A DNA stretch of 64,000 bases from the NCBI RefSeq assembly GCF_023700755.1, contig NZ_JAMKOJ010000006.1:62001-126000 (forward strand), given 5' to 3'. Source of the stretch: Allorhizobium sonneratiae. GTDB lineage: Bacteria > Pseudomonadota > Alphaproteobacteria > Rhizobiales > Rhizobiaceae. A model generated the notes under the pieces. It saw only the letters and a list, made by a program, of their open reading frames with translations. It ran no database searches and had not been told where the DNA came from. Of the stretch, positions 16,122 to 25,816 are shown piece after piece; the stretch's first letter is position 1; each line of letters begins with the position of its first letter. The translations under genes were made by a program, and so were the position numbers.

Positions 16122-16606
16122 GTCCGACCTTTTTCATGTCTGGCCATATTCATATCTGGCCTTGTGCCCGGCGCCATGATCCTGAGCGATACAGCTATCC
16201 CGATCAGCCAGGACCATACAGTCAAGCCTTACGGCATGACAAGAGAAATACGTTAAAGTTTCAGCATGTTAATGGCTGGCCCTCTACCCTGGCCGCAGAC
16301 GCCGGATCTGATGTTTCCAATGCGCAACAGATCAGCCCCCTGGACACATTTTCGTTCAACATGCTGCACCGTCAGCCTTTCTTCGAACGGCATGACGGAG
16401 CAACACAACAACACGGGGTCATGCCTGCTTAGATTCCACCCTGGAATGACGTGCCGACCTCAGACATGACCAGATCATAATCGGTCAAAATTCCCCTCTC
16501 CTACAAAACGCAAGCCCGCTTGCGAGGAGAAGGGAATCATCACTAAAATTTGTATTCGGATAACCGCTTCAAATCCGAGTGAAAGCGGCGGGATGAAAAT
16601 GCCCGA
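16122..16606. other. Intergenic region upstream of the FUSC gene
   Basis: 485 bp between two leftward genes. It should contain the FUSC promoter near 16130-16260, and it holds the hairpin at 16505-16524. No convincing small gene or repeat was seen; short open frames here have no ribosome site or coding character. Confidence 0.5.
16505..16524 (-). terminator. Possible Rho-independent terminator after the hydrolase gene
   Basis: Read on the minus strand, CGCAAGC-GG-GCTTGCG (16524 to 16509) is followed by TTTTG. The stem is 7 bp with a tight loop and a short U-run. It lies about 80 bp beyond the stop of the hydrolase gene at 16607. Confidence 0.4.
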
Positions 16607-17512
16607 TCAACCCGGATCGACCTCATCCAGAAAGGCCTGAACGGCACCAAGGCACTCCTCCTTGACCTCGACATGCGGCATGTGGCTGGCATTGGCAAAG
16701 ACCGTCCAGCGAACATCGGGAATGTGGTCGATAAAAGGCTGAATACACGCTTGAGTTGCCTCATCGTATTCGCCACGAAAAACAAATGTCGGCACATCGA
16801 TCGCAGCAAGCCGGTCGATGATCGACCAGTCCTTCATGGTGCCGATCACATGAAACTCATTCGGTCCGTTCATGTTGCGATAGACGGTCGAGTCCTCTTC
16901 CATGGCGGCGAAAGTGCGCGCCACCTCTTCCGGCCAGGGGATACGACAGACATGCCGATCATAGAAAGCACGCTCCGCAGCCTTGTATTCCGGGTTGGAA
17001 TAGTCCCCAAGAGCTTCATAACGGATCAAGGCATCTCTTTGTTTTTCTGGCATTTCTTCACGCAATTGCGCCGCCCCTTCAATCCAGAGCGACATGGCTG
17101 CCAGCGAATTGGCAAGGATGAGAGACTTCAGACCGCGCGGCTTTCGCACCGCATGTTCCGACCCCAGCATACCGCCCCAGGACTGGCCGAGAACATGATA
17201 GCGATCGGCAATACCGAGATGAGCAAGCAGTGCATCGACCTGATCGAGAAACAGCTGCACCGTCCAGAAATCCGGCCCCTTTTCGGGCAGATGTGTCGAG
17301 CGCCCGCTGCCGAGTTGATCGAAGTGCACAACCGCGCGTCCGCTTGCGGCAAGCTCTTTGAAACTGTCGACATAATCATGGGTGCAGCCCGGTCCGCCAT
17401 GCAGGACGACAAGCGGTGCCTTCGCTGCACCAAGGTCACCTGTCACCTTATACCAGAGTTGATAAGCACCGAACGGTGCATATCCTTGCGTGTTTGACAA
17501 CATCTCTGCCAT
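16607..17512 (-). CDS. Proline iminopeptidase-like alpha/beta hydrolase (peptidase S33)
   Basis: Serine hydrolase of 301 residues with the oxyanion-hole motif HGGPGC at 38-43, the nucleophile elbow GQSWGG (Ser111), a likely acid in FRGEYDEAT and the His in NASHMPHVE near the C-terminus. The W-rich cap following the nucleophile suits S33 aminopeptidases that remove N-terminal proline, and also related L-amino-acid amidases. No signal peptide, so it is cytoplasmic. It is divergent from a complete peptide ABC importer (17797-23543), so it probably processes imported peptides or amides. The start at 17512 is preceded by GAGG. Confidence 0.82.
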   Translation of the reverse strand: MAEMLSNTQGYAPFGAYQLWYKVTGDLGAAKAPLVVLHGGPGCTHDYVDSFKELAASGRAVVHFDQLGSGRSTHLPEKGPDFWTVQLFLDQVDALLAHLGIADRYHVLGQSWGGMLGSEHAVRKPRGLKSLILANSLAAMSLWIEGAAQLREEMPEKQRDALIRYEALGDYSNPEYKAAERAFYDRHVCRIPWPEEVARTFAAMEEDSTVYRNMNGPNEFHVIGTMKDWSIIDRLAAIDVPTFVFRGEYDEATQACIQPFIDHIPDVRWTVFANASHMPHVEVKEECLGAVQAFLDEVDPG

Positions 17513-17796
17513 CGCATAGCCTCGTTAAATGAGAAGATATTCAATGGGCTATGTTTAGAACCGGCAAAAAGATCGGTCAAGCAAACATATACAAAGTTCT
17601 TGTCTTCTTCTGGGGCGGCATCACTCAAATGGTGAACACGTCGACTAAGTATAAATGGGGATAACTGCATCCGCAGTAAATGCTGGCTTCGTAAAAATAC
17701 TTCCGGTTGCGTTTCCTTGGATAACCTTGGAAAGTCGATTTGGTTGCCGTTTCTTACGTCCAGACTAGGATGCTTGATCTACGAAGGGCAATATGA

Positions 17797-19455
17797 ATGC
17801 GTATGCGTAAACTAATGGGTCTCGGACTTGTTTCGCTGTCTCTGGCGGCTTTGACCGCAACCACGGCCGTTCAGGCCGCCGAGCCCCATCGCGGAGGGGT
17901 TTTCCGGGCGATTGCATCGGCATCTGCCGGCACCATCGACCCGCTTGTCAACTATCAGCAGGAATACTGGGAGCTCTTCGCCTCGGTCTATGACGGGCTT
18001 CTGTCCTTCAAGAAGGTCAGTGGCAAGGATGGCGCAACGATCGTTCCCGATCTCGCCGAAGCCATGCCCACCGTATCTGACGATGGCAAGACGCTGACCT
18101 TCACCCTGCGCAAGGGTATCAAGTTCTCGAACGGCAAGGACGTTACCGTTGCCGATGTGAAAGCCTCCTTCGAGCGCATCTTCAAGGTGCTGAGCCCGAC
18201 GGCCGGCAGCTTCTACGGCGGCATCGTCGGTGCTGACGCCTGTCTGAAAACGCCTGCGACCTGCAATCTCGACAAGGGCGTCGTTGTCGATCCGGCCACC
18301 AACAAGATCACCATTCATCTGACAGCAGCCGATTCCGACTTCTACGACAAGCTCTCGCTGCCGCACGCATCGATCCTGCCCGCTGACGCCCCCTCCAAGG
18401 ATGCTGGCAATACGCCGATCCCCGGCACCGGCCCCTATGTGATCAAGGATTACGATCCGAACACCGGCCTCAAGCTGGTTCGCAACCCCTATTTCAAGGT
18501 CTGGAGCAAAGACGCCCAGCCGGACGGGTATATCGACGAACTCGATTACAAATTCGGTATGACCGACGAAGCCCAGGTCACCGCCGTTCAGAACGGTCAG
18601 GCCGACTGGATGTTTGACGACATTCCGGCCGACCGTCTGGCCGAAGTGGCCAGCAAGAACGCCAAGCAGATCCATCTGGAACCGCTGGCAGCCTTCTATT
18701 ATGCAGCCTTGAACGTCAATATCGCACCGTTCAACAATGAAAAGGTCCGTCAGGCGCTGAACTATGCCGTCGACCGCAATGCTCTGGTGAAGATCTGGGG
18801 TGGCCCGCAGCTTGCTGTGCCGACCTGCCAGGTTCTGCCGCTGAACTTCCCCGGCCATGAAGACTATTGCCCCTATGCCAGCGGCAAAAACTTCAAGCCG
18901 AATATGGCCAAGGCCAAGGAACTCATCAAGGAATCCGGCATCAAGCCGGGCATGAAGGTCACGGTCATCACCGAAGACAAGACCGGCTGGAAGAATATGG
19001 GCGCCTATATCCAAAGCGTTCTGAACGAGCTTGGCTTCGACGCCAGCATCAAGCCGCTCGCTCATTCCATCGAATACACCTATATCAACAACTCCAACAA
19101 CAAGGCCCAGATCTCGCTCAGCGACTGGTTCCAGGACTATCCGGCTCCTGCCGACTTCCTGCAGATTCTGTACAGCTGCTCCAGCTTCCATCCGGGTTCT
19201 GATTCTTCGCCGAACATTGCCGGTTTCTGCGACAAGGGCATCGACGCCCAGATGGACGCAGCCATGAAGACCCAGCTGACCGACAATGCAGCCGCGATGA
19301 AACAATGGGCTGCTGTCGATAAGGCTGTGGTCGACAAGGCACCGTTGGTTTCCTTCTTCAACCCGAAGAAGGTGGAATTTGTCGGCAAGAATGTCGGCAA
19401 TTACATCTTCAATCCGGTCTATCTGTTCATGCCCACTCTGGCGAGCGTGAAGTAA
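17797..19455 (+). CDS. Peptide-type ABC substrate-binding protein (family 5)
   Basis: Extracytoplasmic solute-binding protein of 552 residues, DppA/OppA fold. It begins with a Sec signal peptide (LGLVSLSLAALTATTAVQAA, cleaved near residue 28). The mature protein shows PLVNYQQEYWELFASVYDGL, then the family hallmark LTFTLRKGIKFSNGKDVTVAD near 105-125. It is the first gene of a five-gene importer; the large spacing to the next gene includes a stem-loop. Peptide, oligosaccharide and other ligands occur in this family, so the substrate is open; the divergent proline-iminopeptidase-like gene favours peptides. Confidence 0.9.
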   Translation: MRMRKLMGLGLVSLSLAALTATTAVQAAEPHRGGVFRAIASASAGTIDPLVNYQQEYWELFASVYDGLLSFKKVSGKDGATIVPDLAEAMPTVSDDGKTLTFTLRKGIKFSNGKDVTVADVKASFERIFKVLSPTAGSFYGGIVGADACLKTPATCNLDKGVVVDPATNKITIHLTAADSDFYDKLSLPHASILPADAPSKDAGNTPIPGTGPYVIKDYDPNTGLKLVRNPYFKVWSKDAQPDGYIDELDYKFGMTDEAQVTAVQNGQADWMFDDIPADRLAEVASKNAKQIHLEPLAAFYYAALNVNIAPFNNEKVRQALNYAVDRNALVKIWGGPQLAVPTCQVLPLNFPGHEDYCPYASGKNFKPNMAKAKELIKESGIKPGMKVTVITEDKTGWKNMGAYIQSVLNELGFDASIKPLAHSIEYTYINNSNNKAQISLSDWFQDYPAPADFLQILYSCSSFHPGSDSSPNIAGFCDKGIDAQMDAAMKTQLTDNAAAMKQWAAVDKAVVDKAPLVSFFNPKKVEFVGKNVGNYIFNPVYLFMPTLASVK

Positions 19456-19473
19456 GATCAAAAGCAAACGTCC

Positions 19474-19506
19474 CCCGCCTGTTCGGCTTTCAGGCCAGCA
19501 GGCGGG
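19474..19506 (+). terminator. Stem-loop after the binding-protein gene
   Basis: CCCGCCTG (19474-19481) pairs with CAGGCGGG (19499-19506) shortly after the binding-protein stop, followed by ACTTCTGTTTT. It may partially terminate transcription or protect the upstream message, which would explain higher binding-protein than permease levels; this is inferred from comparable importers. Confidence 0.45.
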
Positions 19507-19584
19507 ACTTCTGTTTTCAGGCGATGATGCGCATTTCGACTGCGCGGCCTTTTGCAAGGCATCGTCATTTTTCGCGGTATCTTC

Positions 19585-20619
19585 ATGACCACATCCGACG
19601 TTCTTCCCACAGCGCCACCGAAGGCCGCCGTGGCATCAAACGGCAATGGCCCCTGGGCTACGGCATTCCGCCGGCTGTCGCGCAACCGCTCCGCCATTAT
19701 CGGACTGGGCTTCTTCATCCTCATCGTCATCGCCTGTCTTCTGGCGCCGGTCTATGCCCATTCGATTGCGCATGTCGATGCGTTCAACTCGAATATCGAC
19801 GGCACCATCCATGTCGATGGTCAGGATCTGCAGGTCATGCAGCCGAACACCGAAGGGCTTGGCCTCGGCGTCACCCCGATCGGTCCGACCTGGGATTTTT
19901 CCACCTATTTCCTCGGCGCTGACACGCAGGGCCGCGATGTTTTTGCAAGGCTGCTCTATGGCGGCAGAAACAGTCTGATGATCGCCAGCATTTCCACCGT
20001 GCTCTGTCTGATCATGGCTACCATCGTCGGCCTGGCCGCAGGCTTTCTCGGTGGCTGGACGGATTCGGTGCTGTCGCGGCTGATGGATATTCTCTGGGCC
20101 TTTCCGGTCTATCTTCTGGCCATCTCGCTCTCCATCGTGCTGATCCAGGGGCTGACCATAGGCCCGATCCACCTCACCTCCGGCAGTCTGGCGCTGCCGA
20201 TCCTCATCATCGCCATCGTCTATGTGCCTTACGTGGCCCGTCCGATCCGCGGCCAGGTGATCACGCTGAAAAATGCCGAATTCGTCACCGCCGCCGTCGG
20301 TCTCGGTGTGCCGCCATGGCGCATTCTCTATCGCGACATCCTGCCGAACATCCTGCCGACGCTGATCGTTTTCGTGCCGCTGATGATGGTTCTCAACATG
20401 TCGACGGAAGCAGCGCTCTCCTTCCTGTCAGTCGGGGTACAGTCGCCGGATGCCAGCTGGGGCACGATCATTCAGGATGGCGAAAGCCTGCTTTACACCC
20501 GTCCCTGGGTGTCGATCGCACCAGGCATGTGCATTGCCGCCACCATTCTCAGCCTCAATATTTTCGGCGACGGCGTTTCGGAAGCCTTCGATCCGCGCGC
20601 CAAGGGCGGGAGAAAATAA
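19585..20619 (+). CDS. Peptide-type ABC permease (DppC-like)
   Basis: Inner-membrane permease of about 344 residues. An N-terminal cytoplasmic tail leads to a first membrane segment (IIGLGFFILIVIACLLAPVY), a periplasmic domain, then FLGADTQGRDVFARLLYGGR, the hallmark of DppC/OppC proteins, and five further segments. The EAA loop is ITLKNAEFVTAAVGLGVPPW. I chose the ATG at 19585; the frame can be opened to a TTG at 19552 but that adds a poor N-terminus. The gene order here is C-type before B-type, reversed from the common dpp order. Confidence 0.88.
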   Translation: MTTSDVLPTAPPKAAVASNGNGPWATAFRRLSRNRSAIIGLGFFILIVIACLLAPVYAHSIAHVDAFNSNIDGTIHVDGQDLQVMQPNTEGLGLGVTPIGPTWDFSTYFLGADTQGRDVFARLLYGGRNSLMIASISTVLCLIMATIVGLAAGFLGGWTDSVLSRLMDILWAFPVYLLAISLSIVLIQGLTIGPIHLTSGSLALPILIIAIVYVPYVARPIRGQVITLKNAEFVTAAVGLGVPPWRILYRDILPNILPTLIVFVPLMMVLNMSTEAALSFLSVGVQSPDASWGTIIQDGESLLYTRPWVSIAPGMCIAATILSLNIFGDGVSEAFDPRAKGGRK

Positions 20620-20621
20620 TC

Positions 20622-21596
20622 ATGCTTTCCAATATGATCCGCCGTTTCGGCGAGATGATTTTCGTGCTGATCGGTATCAGCGCTATCGTCTTTTTGATCT
20701 TCTTCGCCACCCCCGGCATCGACCCCGCCGCCCGCATGGCAGGCCGCAACGCATCCCCGGAAACGCTGATCGAAGTGCGCAAGGATTTCGGTCTCGATAA
20801 GCCCCTGCCGGTGCAATATGCCATCATCATGAAAAAGCTGTTCATCACGCAGGATCTGTCGAGCTTTGCCAATCGTGGCACGCTGATCGTGCCGGAAATC
20901 ATGGAGGCAGCACCGGTCACGCTGTCGCTTGTCGTGCTGGCCGCCATCATCTGGCTTGGCCTATCGACGCTGATCGGCCTGATGGCAGCCGCCTTTCAGG
21001 GCACCGTGTTCGACCGGCTGTTGATGATGCTGTCACTGATCGGCGTGTCGCTGCCGGTCTTCTGGCTGGGCGAACTGGTCAATCTGGTTTCGCAGAGCCG
21101 TTTTCATGACAGCTGGATGTTTTCCTGGGTGCCGCCGCTGGGCTATACGCCCATAACGCAGGACCCCTTCCTCTGGTTCAAGGGCATGATCCTGCCCTCG
21201 ACCACGCTGGCCGTCATGTTCATCGGCATTTACGGGCGCACGCTGCGCTCCAGCCTGATCGAGGCGATGCAGCAGGATTATATCCGCACCGCCCGCGCCA
21301 AGGGCCTGTCGGAAACGGCTGTGTTGCTGCGCCATGCGCTGCGCACCTCACTGGTCACCTTCGTCACGCTGTTCGGGCTCGATTTCGGCGCTCTCGTCGG
21401 CGGCGGAGCGCTTTTGACCGAGGTTGTCTTCGGCCTGCCGGGCGTGGGACGTTTGACCTATAACGGTCTTCTGGAAGTCGATCTGCCCACCATCATGGCG
21501 GTGGTGATCTACGCCTCCTGCTTTATCGTCGTCTCCAATGCGGTCGTCGATATTCTCTATGCCATTCTTGATCCGAGGGCACGCCATGGCCGCTGA
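20622..21596 (+). CDS. Peptide-type ABC permease (DppB-like)
   Basis: Permease of 324 residues, DppB/OppB family. First membrane segment MIFVLIGISAIVFLIFFA, then the periplasmic ARMAGRNASPETLIEVRKDF region and an EAA loop in QQDYIRTARAKGLSETAV. GGGAG lies 9-10 bases before the ATG at 20622, which follows the previous stop by 2 bp. The reading frame stays open upstream through the previous gene, but that part is an overlap artefact. The next gene starts 11 bp before this stop. Confidence 0.9.
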   Translation: MLSNMIRRFGEMIFVLIGISAIVFLIFFATPGIDPAARMAGRNASPETLIEVRKDFGLDKPLPVQYAIIMKKLFITQDLSSFANRGTLIVPEIMEAAPVTLSLVVLAAIIWLGLSTLIGLMAAAFQGTVFDRLLMMLSLIGVSLPVFWLGELVNLVSQSRFHDSWMFSWVPPLGYTPITQDPFLWFKGMILPSTTLAVMFIGIYGRTLRSSLIEAMQQDYIRTARAKGLSETAVLLRHALRTSLVTFVTLFGLDFGALVGGGALLTEVVFGLPGVGRLTYNGLLEVDLPTIMAVVIYASCFIVVSNAVVDILYAILDPRARHGR

Positions 21597-22560
21597 CACT
21601 CCCCTTCTCGATGTCCGCAATCTGGCGGTCACTTTCTCGACGGAAGCAGGTCCCGTTCGCGCCGTCGATGGCGTTTCCTTCACCGTCGAAGCCGGTCAGG
21701 TCTTCGGTATCGTTGGCGAAAGCGGTTCCGGCAAAACGGTGTCCTTGCTCTCCGTCATCGGTCTGCTCGGCAAGCGTGGCGTCACCATGGAAGGCTCGAT
21801 CCGGCTGAATGGCCGTGAACTGATCGGTCTTTCCGAAGGCGAAATGCGCGCAATCCGTGGCCGTGAGATTGCCATGATCTTTCAGGACCCGATGACGGCG
21901 ATGACGCCGGTCTATTCAGTCGGCACGCAGATCATCGAACAGATCCGTGTGCATGAAAAACTGAGCAAGAAAGCTGCCCGAGATCGTGCCATCGAGCTTC
22001 TCGCTGCCGTCGGCATTCCCAATCCGAAGGCGGCCGTCGATCGTTATCCGCATGAGCTGTCCGGCGGCATGCGCCAGCGGGCGATGATTGCCATGGCGCT
22101 CTCCTGCAACCCGTCCATCATTCTGGCCGACGAGCCGACGACAGCACTTGATGTCACGGTTCAGGCACAGATTCTCGACCTTCTGTTGAAACTCCGGGAG
22201 GATTTCAATTCGGCCATCGTGCTGATCACCCACGACATGGGCGTGATTGCCGAAATCGCCGACCGGGTGGTGGTCATGTATGCGGGCCGTATCGTTGAAA
22301 GCGGGGAAAAGGATGCGCTGCTCTATACACCGCGCCATCCTTATACGCAGGGCCTGCTCACCTCGATCCCGCCGCTGGAAGGCGAACGGCTCCATCGTCT
22401 TCCCTCGATCGGCGGCACGCCGCCATCATTGCTCAGGCTGCCGCCGGGCTGCGCCTTCGCGCCACGCTGCGCTTACGTTCATGACCGCTGCATAAGCGCA
22501 AAACCGGTTCTGACGAACGCACCCCATGCCTATGCCTGCTTTCGCGAGGTAACGCCATGA
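21586..22560 (+). CDS. Peptide-type ABC ATPase (DppD-like)
   Basis: ATP-binding subunit of about 324 residues with Walker [10 protein letters not shown], signature LSGGMRQR, Walker [15 protein letters not shown] and switch His in LITHDMG. The C-terminal oligopeptide/dipeptide extension has the Cys-containing block [14 protein letters not shown] near residue 290, which in some relatives holds an Fe-S cluster. Start at 21586 overlaps the upstream permease end by 11 bp. Confidence 0.9.
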   Translation: MAADTPLLDVRNLAVTFSTEAGPVRAVDGVSFTVEAGQVFGIVGESGSGKTVSLLSVIGLLGKRGVTMEGSIRLNGRELIGLSEGEMRAIRGREIAMIFQDPMTAMTPVYSVGTQIIEQIRVHEKLSKKAARDRAIELLAAVGIPNPKAAVDRYPHELSGGMRQRAMIAMALSCNPSIILADEPTTALDVTVQAQILDLLLKLREDFNSAIVLITHDMGVIAEIADRVVVMYAGRIVESGEKDALLYTPRHPYTQGLLTSIPPLEGERLHRLPSIGGTPPSLLRLPPGCAFAPRCAYVHDRCISAKPVLTNAPHAYACFREVTP

Positions 22561-23543
22561 CCGCAAGTGTCATCGACAAAACCCCTATCCTTGAAGCGAA
22601 AAACGTTTCCAAGGTCTATAAGGTCGGCAACCATATCCTGCCGCAATTTCGTCAGTCCATTCATGCCGTGGACAATGTCAGCCTCTCGGTCATGCCGGGC
22701 GAAACGCTGGGGCTGGTTGGCGAATCCGGCTGCGGCAAGTCCTCGCTCGGCCGCTGTCTGGCGCGTCTGCAAAGCGTGACCAAGGGAGAAATCCTGTTCA
22801 AGGGACAGGATATTGCCCGCTACAGCAATGCGCGGCTGCGCCCGATGCGCCAGCACATCCAGATGGTGTTTCAGGACCCCTATGCCTCGCTCAATCCGCG
22901 CCGCCGCATCGGCGACCTCCTGTCGGAGCCAATGGTGGTGCACAATCGCGGCAGCAAGGCCGAAATCGCCGAGCGCGTTGCCGAGTTGATGAATGTCGTC
23001 GGCCTGCTGCCGGAACATGTGAACCGCTATCCGCATGAATTTTCCGGCGGTCAGCGCCAGCGCATCGGCATTGCCAGGGCGCTGGCGCTTAATCCCGACC
23101 TGATCATTGCCGATGAGCCGGTTTCAGCCCTTGATGTGTCGATCCAGGCGCAGGTGGTCAATCTTCTCCTCGAATTGCAGGAGACCTTCGGCCTCACCTA
23201 TGTCTTCATCGCCCATGACCTCAGCGTCGTCCGGCAGATGGCAACCCGCACGGCGGTGATGTATCTCGGTGCGGTGGTGGAACTGGGACCGACCGACGAT
23301 GTCTTCCATCGTCCAAGCCACCCCTATACCAAGGCACTTCTTTCGGCGGTTCCCAGCACCGATCCCAAACATCGGCGTGAGCGTATCATCCTGCAAGGCG
23401 ACCTGCCCTCGCCAGCCAATCTACCGAGCGGCTGCCGCTTCCACACCCGCTGCCCGATCGCCACCGATCGCTGCAAGGTCGAAGCGCCAACGCTTTCCAG
23501 CCAGAGCGGCAACCGGCAGGTGGCCTGCCATTATCCGCTTTGA
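22557..23543 (+). CDS. Peptide-type ABC ATPase (DppF-like)
   Basis: Second ATP-binding subunit, 328 residues, forming a heterodimer with the preceding DppD-like protein. Walker A GESGCGKSS, signature FSGGQRQR, Walker B LIIADEPVSALDVS, switch His FIAHDLSVV and a C-terminal block CRFHTRCPIATDRC. The start codon overlaps the previous stop (ATGA), indicating translational coupling. A strong hairpin follows 45 bp after the stop. Confidence 0.92.
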   Translation: MTASVIDKTPILEAKNVSKVYKVGNHILPQFRQSIHAVDNVSLSVMPGETLGLVGESGCGKSSLGRCLARLQSVTKGEILFKGQDIARYSNARLRPMRQHIQMVFQDPYASLNPRRRIGDLLSEPMVVHNRGSKAEIAERVAELMNVVGLLPEHVNRYPHEFSGGQRQRIGIARALALNPDLIIADEPVSALDVSIQAQVVNLLLELQETFGLTYVFIAHDLSVVRQMATRTAVMYLGAVVELGPTDDVFHRPSHPYTKALLSAVPSTDPKHRRERIILQGDLPSPANLPSGCRFHTRCPIATDRCKVEAPTLSSQSGNRQVACHYPL

Positions 23544-23587
23544 AAAACTGAATGATTTCTGAGATACGTTAAGCTTCAGATCTTTAA

Positions 23588-23618
23588 AACGGCATCCGGC
23601 ATCACGTCGGATGCCGTT
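23588..23618. terminator. Bidirectional stem-loop between two convergent operons
   Basis: AACGGCATCCG (23588-23598) pairs perfectly with CGGATGCCGTT (23608-23618), an 11-bp stem with a 9-nt loop. On the minus strand it is followed by TTTTAAAG, so it best serves the leftward operon ending at 23622; it can also end the rightward peptide importer operon. Confidence 0.75.
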
Positions 23619-23621
23619 AAC

Positions 23622-24689
23622 TCACTGTAGCCGTACGCCCTTGTCGTCAAAGAGATAGCAGCGGGCCGGGTCGATCAGCACCTCGACCATCTCCCCGCTT
23701 TTCACCGGCTGCTGATCCTCCAGCACCATGGCTAGCGATTGACCATCGGCCATCGAGACGTACAAAATCGTCTGGCCACCGAGATGTTCGACCAGATCGA
23801 CCCGCGCCTTTCCGAGCGACACCCCTGGCCCTTTGACCTTGAGATGTTCCGGTCTTGCGCCGAAACTCACGGTCTGCCCCGCCGTAAGCCCGGTGATCGG
23901 CTTTGGCAGGCTGACCGTCTCGCCATTGACCTCAAGTCCCGATTGGGCCACACGCGCATCGATGAAGTTCATCCGTGGCGAACCGATGAAACCGGCGACG
24001 AATTTATTGCGCGGATTGTTATAGAGATCGAGCGGCGCGCCGACCTGCTCGATATGGCCGCCATTCAGCACGACAATGGTGTCGGCCATGGTCATGGCTT
24101 CCACCTGATCATGCGTTACATAGATCATGGTATTGCCTAGCCTTTTATGCAGCCGGGCGATTTCCACCCGCATCTGCACCCGCAATTCCGCATCGAGATT
24201 GGAAAGCGGTTCATCGAAAAGGAAAATATTCGGCTCGCGCACGATGGCGCGGCCAATGGCGACCCGCTGTCGCTGGCCGCCGGAGAGCGCCTTGGGCTTG
24301 CGCTCGAGCAGATGCTTGATCTGCAACACCTCGGCGGCCTGCATGACGCGCGGCTCAATCTCGCTTTTCTTCATGCCGGCAGTTTCTAGTCCGAAAGCGA
24401 GGTTCTTGTAGACAGACATATGCGGATAAAGCGCGTAGGACTGGAACACCATGGCAATGCCGCGCTTTGAAGCGGGCACATCATTCATCATCCGGCCATC
24501 GAGCAGAAGATTGCCGCCGGAGATCGGCTCCAGCCCGGCAATCATTCTGAGAAGCGTGGATTTGCCACAGCCTGACGGTCCGACGAAGACGACGAAATCG
24601 CCGGGGGTAATATCGAGATCGATCCCATGGATCACCTCCAGCGCCCCATATCGCTTCACCACCTTTTGCAGCGTTACGCTTGTTGCCAT
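23622..24689 (-). CDS. Carbohydrate ABC importer ATPase (MalK/UgpC type)
   Basis: ATP-binding subunit of about 355 residues of the CUT1 class: Walker A GPSGCGKST, Q-loop VFQSYALYPHMSV, signature LSGGQRQR, Walker B IFLFDEPLSNLDAELR and switch His VTHDQVEAMT. A C-terminal TOBE-like regulatory part starts near residue 235 (FIGSPRMNF, then FGARPEHL). GGAGGCGAG precedes the ATG at 24689; a start at 24737 without such a site is possible. It is the last gene of the leftward glycoside operon and would energise the permeases at 26862-28701. Confidence 0.92.
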   Translation of the reverse strand: MATSVTLQKVVKRYGALEVIHGIDLDITPGDFVVFVGPSGCGKSTLLRMIAGLEPISGGNLLLDGRMMNDVPASKRGIAMVFQSYALYPHMSVYKNLAFGLETAGMKKSEIEPRVMQAAEVLQIKHLLERKPKALSGGQRQRVAIGRAIVREPNIFLFDEPLSNLDAELRVQMRVEIARLHKRLGNTMIYVTHDQVEAMTMADTIVVLNGGHIEQVGAPLDLYNNPRNKFVAGFIGSPRMNFIDARVAQSGLEVNGETVSLPKPITGLTAGQTVSFGARPEHLKVKGPGVSLGKARVDLVEHLGGQTILYVSMADGQSLAMVLEDQQPVKSGEMVEVLIDPARCYLFDDKGVRLQ

Positions 24690-24733
24690 GGTTCTCGCCT
24701 CCCTGAACGCCTCCGCTTTGACCGGCATGATCG

Positions 24734-25804
24734 TCATTGCGGCCTCCAGCCCTGATAATAGGCATTGTCGGCATTGAGCGGAAAGGTCACTTCCTGCCGA
24801 TTGTCCGAACTGAAATAGCAGCCTGTGATCAGTTCCAGCGAGGCGCGCGCATCCGCCGTCGTCACCGGCAGCGGTCCGCCTGTGACCAGGGCCTGATGAA
24901 AAGCACGGAACTGGCCGCCAAAACGGTTCGGCACCGGCTGCCAGTTTTCCAGCAGCGCCGCAATCTTCTCGCCGGTTTCCGGCGTGGTCGGCAAAATCTT
25001 CCAGGGATCGATGCCGGGATTATAGGCCTCATGATTGCTCTCGAACACGACATTTTCAAAGCAGAGCCGAAGCCGGGAAATCTCCTCGACCGAGCCGAGC
25101 GTGGCGGAAATCGTTGCCAGCGCGCCGTTTTTCATTTCAAGGCTCATGGAGACACAATCCTCCACCTCGATTGCGTTGACGCGGGTGGCGATGCGCGAAT
25201 ACATCGCCGCAATCGGCCCCATCAGATAGGTCAGCATGTCATTAAGATGGATGGCATGGGTCATCAGCACGCCGCCAAGCTCGGTCGCCCATTTGCCGCG
25301 CCACGGCACGGCATAATATTCCGGCAGACGCTGCCAATGGGTCTCGGCGGTGGCAACATAGGGCTTGCCGGCCAGCCCTGCCTCGATGATTTTTTTCGCC
25401 TTTTGCGCGCCATCACCGTAACGATACTGGAAGATCGGCATCAGGCGGCCTTGGGCTGTCTTTTCCCGCGCCATCACCCGGTCGATTGCCGCCAGCGAAC
25501 CGACCAGCGGCTTTTCGCAGATGACGTGCTTGCCCGCATCCAGCGCTTTCAGGATCATCTCGTAATGGGTGCCGGGTGGCGTGCAAAGATCGACGATATC
25601 GATCTGCGGATCGGCCAGCACGCTGTCGAAATCCGTCGTGCGATGGGCAATGGAAAATTCATCGCCCACGGCCTGCAACCGCTCGGCATTGAGATCGCAG
25701 AGCGTCTTCACCCGGAAGAGATCGGCATTGGTGACATAGCCTTCGGTGATATGGCTGCGGCCGATGCCCAGCCCGACAAGGGCGACATTCATCATTTTCG
25801 ACAT
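24734..25804 (-). CDS. Gfo/Idh/MocA-family oxidoreductase
   Basis: NAD(P)-dependent sugar or sugar-acid dehydrogenase candidate, 356 residues. N-terminal Rossmann loop LVGLGIGRSH, then the family motif ICEKPLVGSLA with the catalytic-type Lys near residue 98. The C-terminal beta-sheet domain begins near 130 and includes THAIHLNDMLTYLMG, where the second His is usually catalytic. A stop-to-start gap of 12 bp separates it from the upstream Gfo/Idh gene. It follows GGGAG. Exact sugar and reaction (for example C3 oxidation of a glycoside) are not determined. Confidence 0.88.
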   Translation of the reverse strand: MSKMMNVALVGLGIGRSHITEGYVTNADLFRVKTLCDLNAERLQAVGDEFSIAHRTTDFDSVLADPQIDIVDLCTPPGTHYEMILKALDAGKHVICEKPLVGSLAAIDRVMAREKTAQGRLMPIFQYRYGDGAQKAKKIIEAGLAGKPYVATAETHWQRLPEYYAVPWRGKWATELGGVLMTHAIHLNDMLTYLMGPIAAMYSRIATRVNAIEVEDCVSMSLEMKNGALATISATLGSVEEISRLRLCFENVVFESNHEAYNPGIDPWKILPTTPETGEKIAALLENWQPVPNRFGGQFRAFHQALVTGGPLPVTTADARASLELITGCYFSSDNRQEVTFPLNADNAYYQGWRPQ

Positions 25805-25816
25805 GGCAATTCTCCC

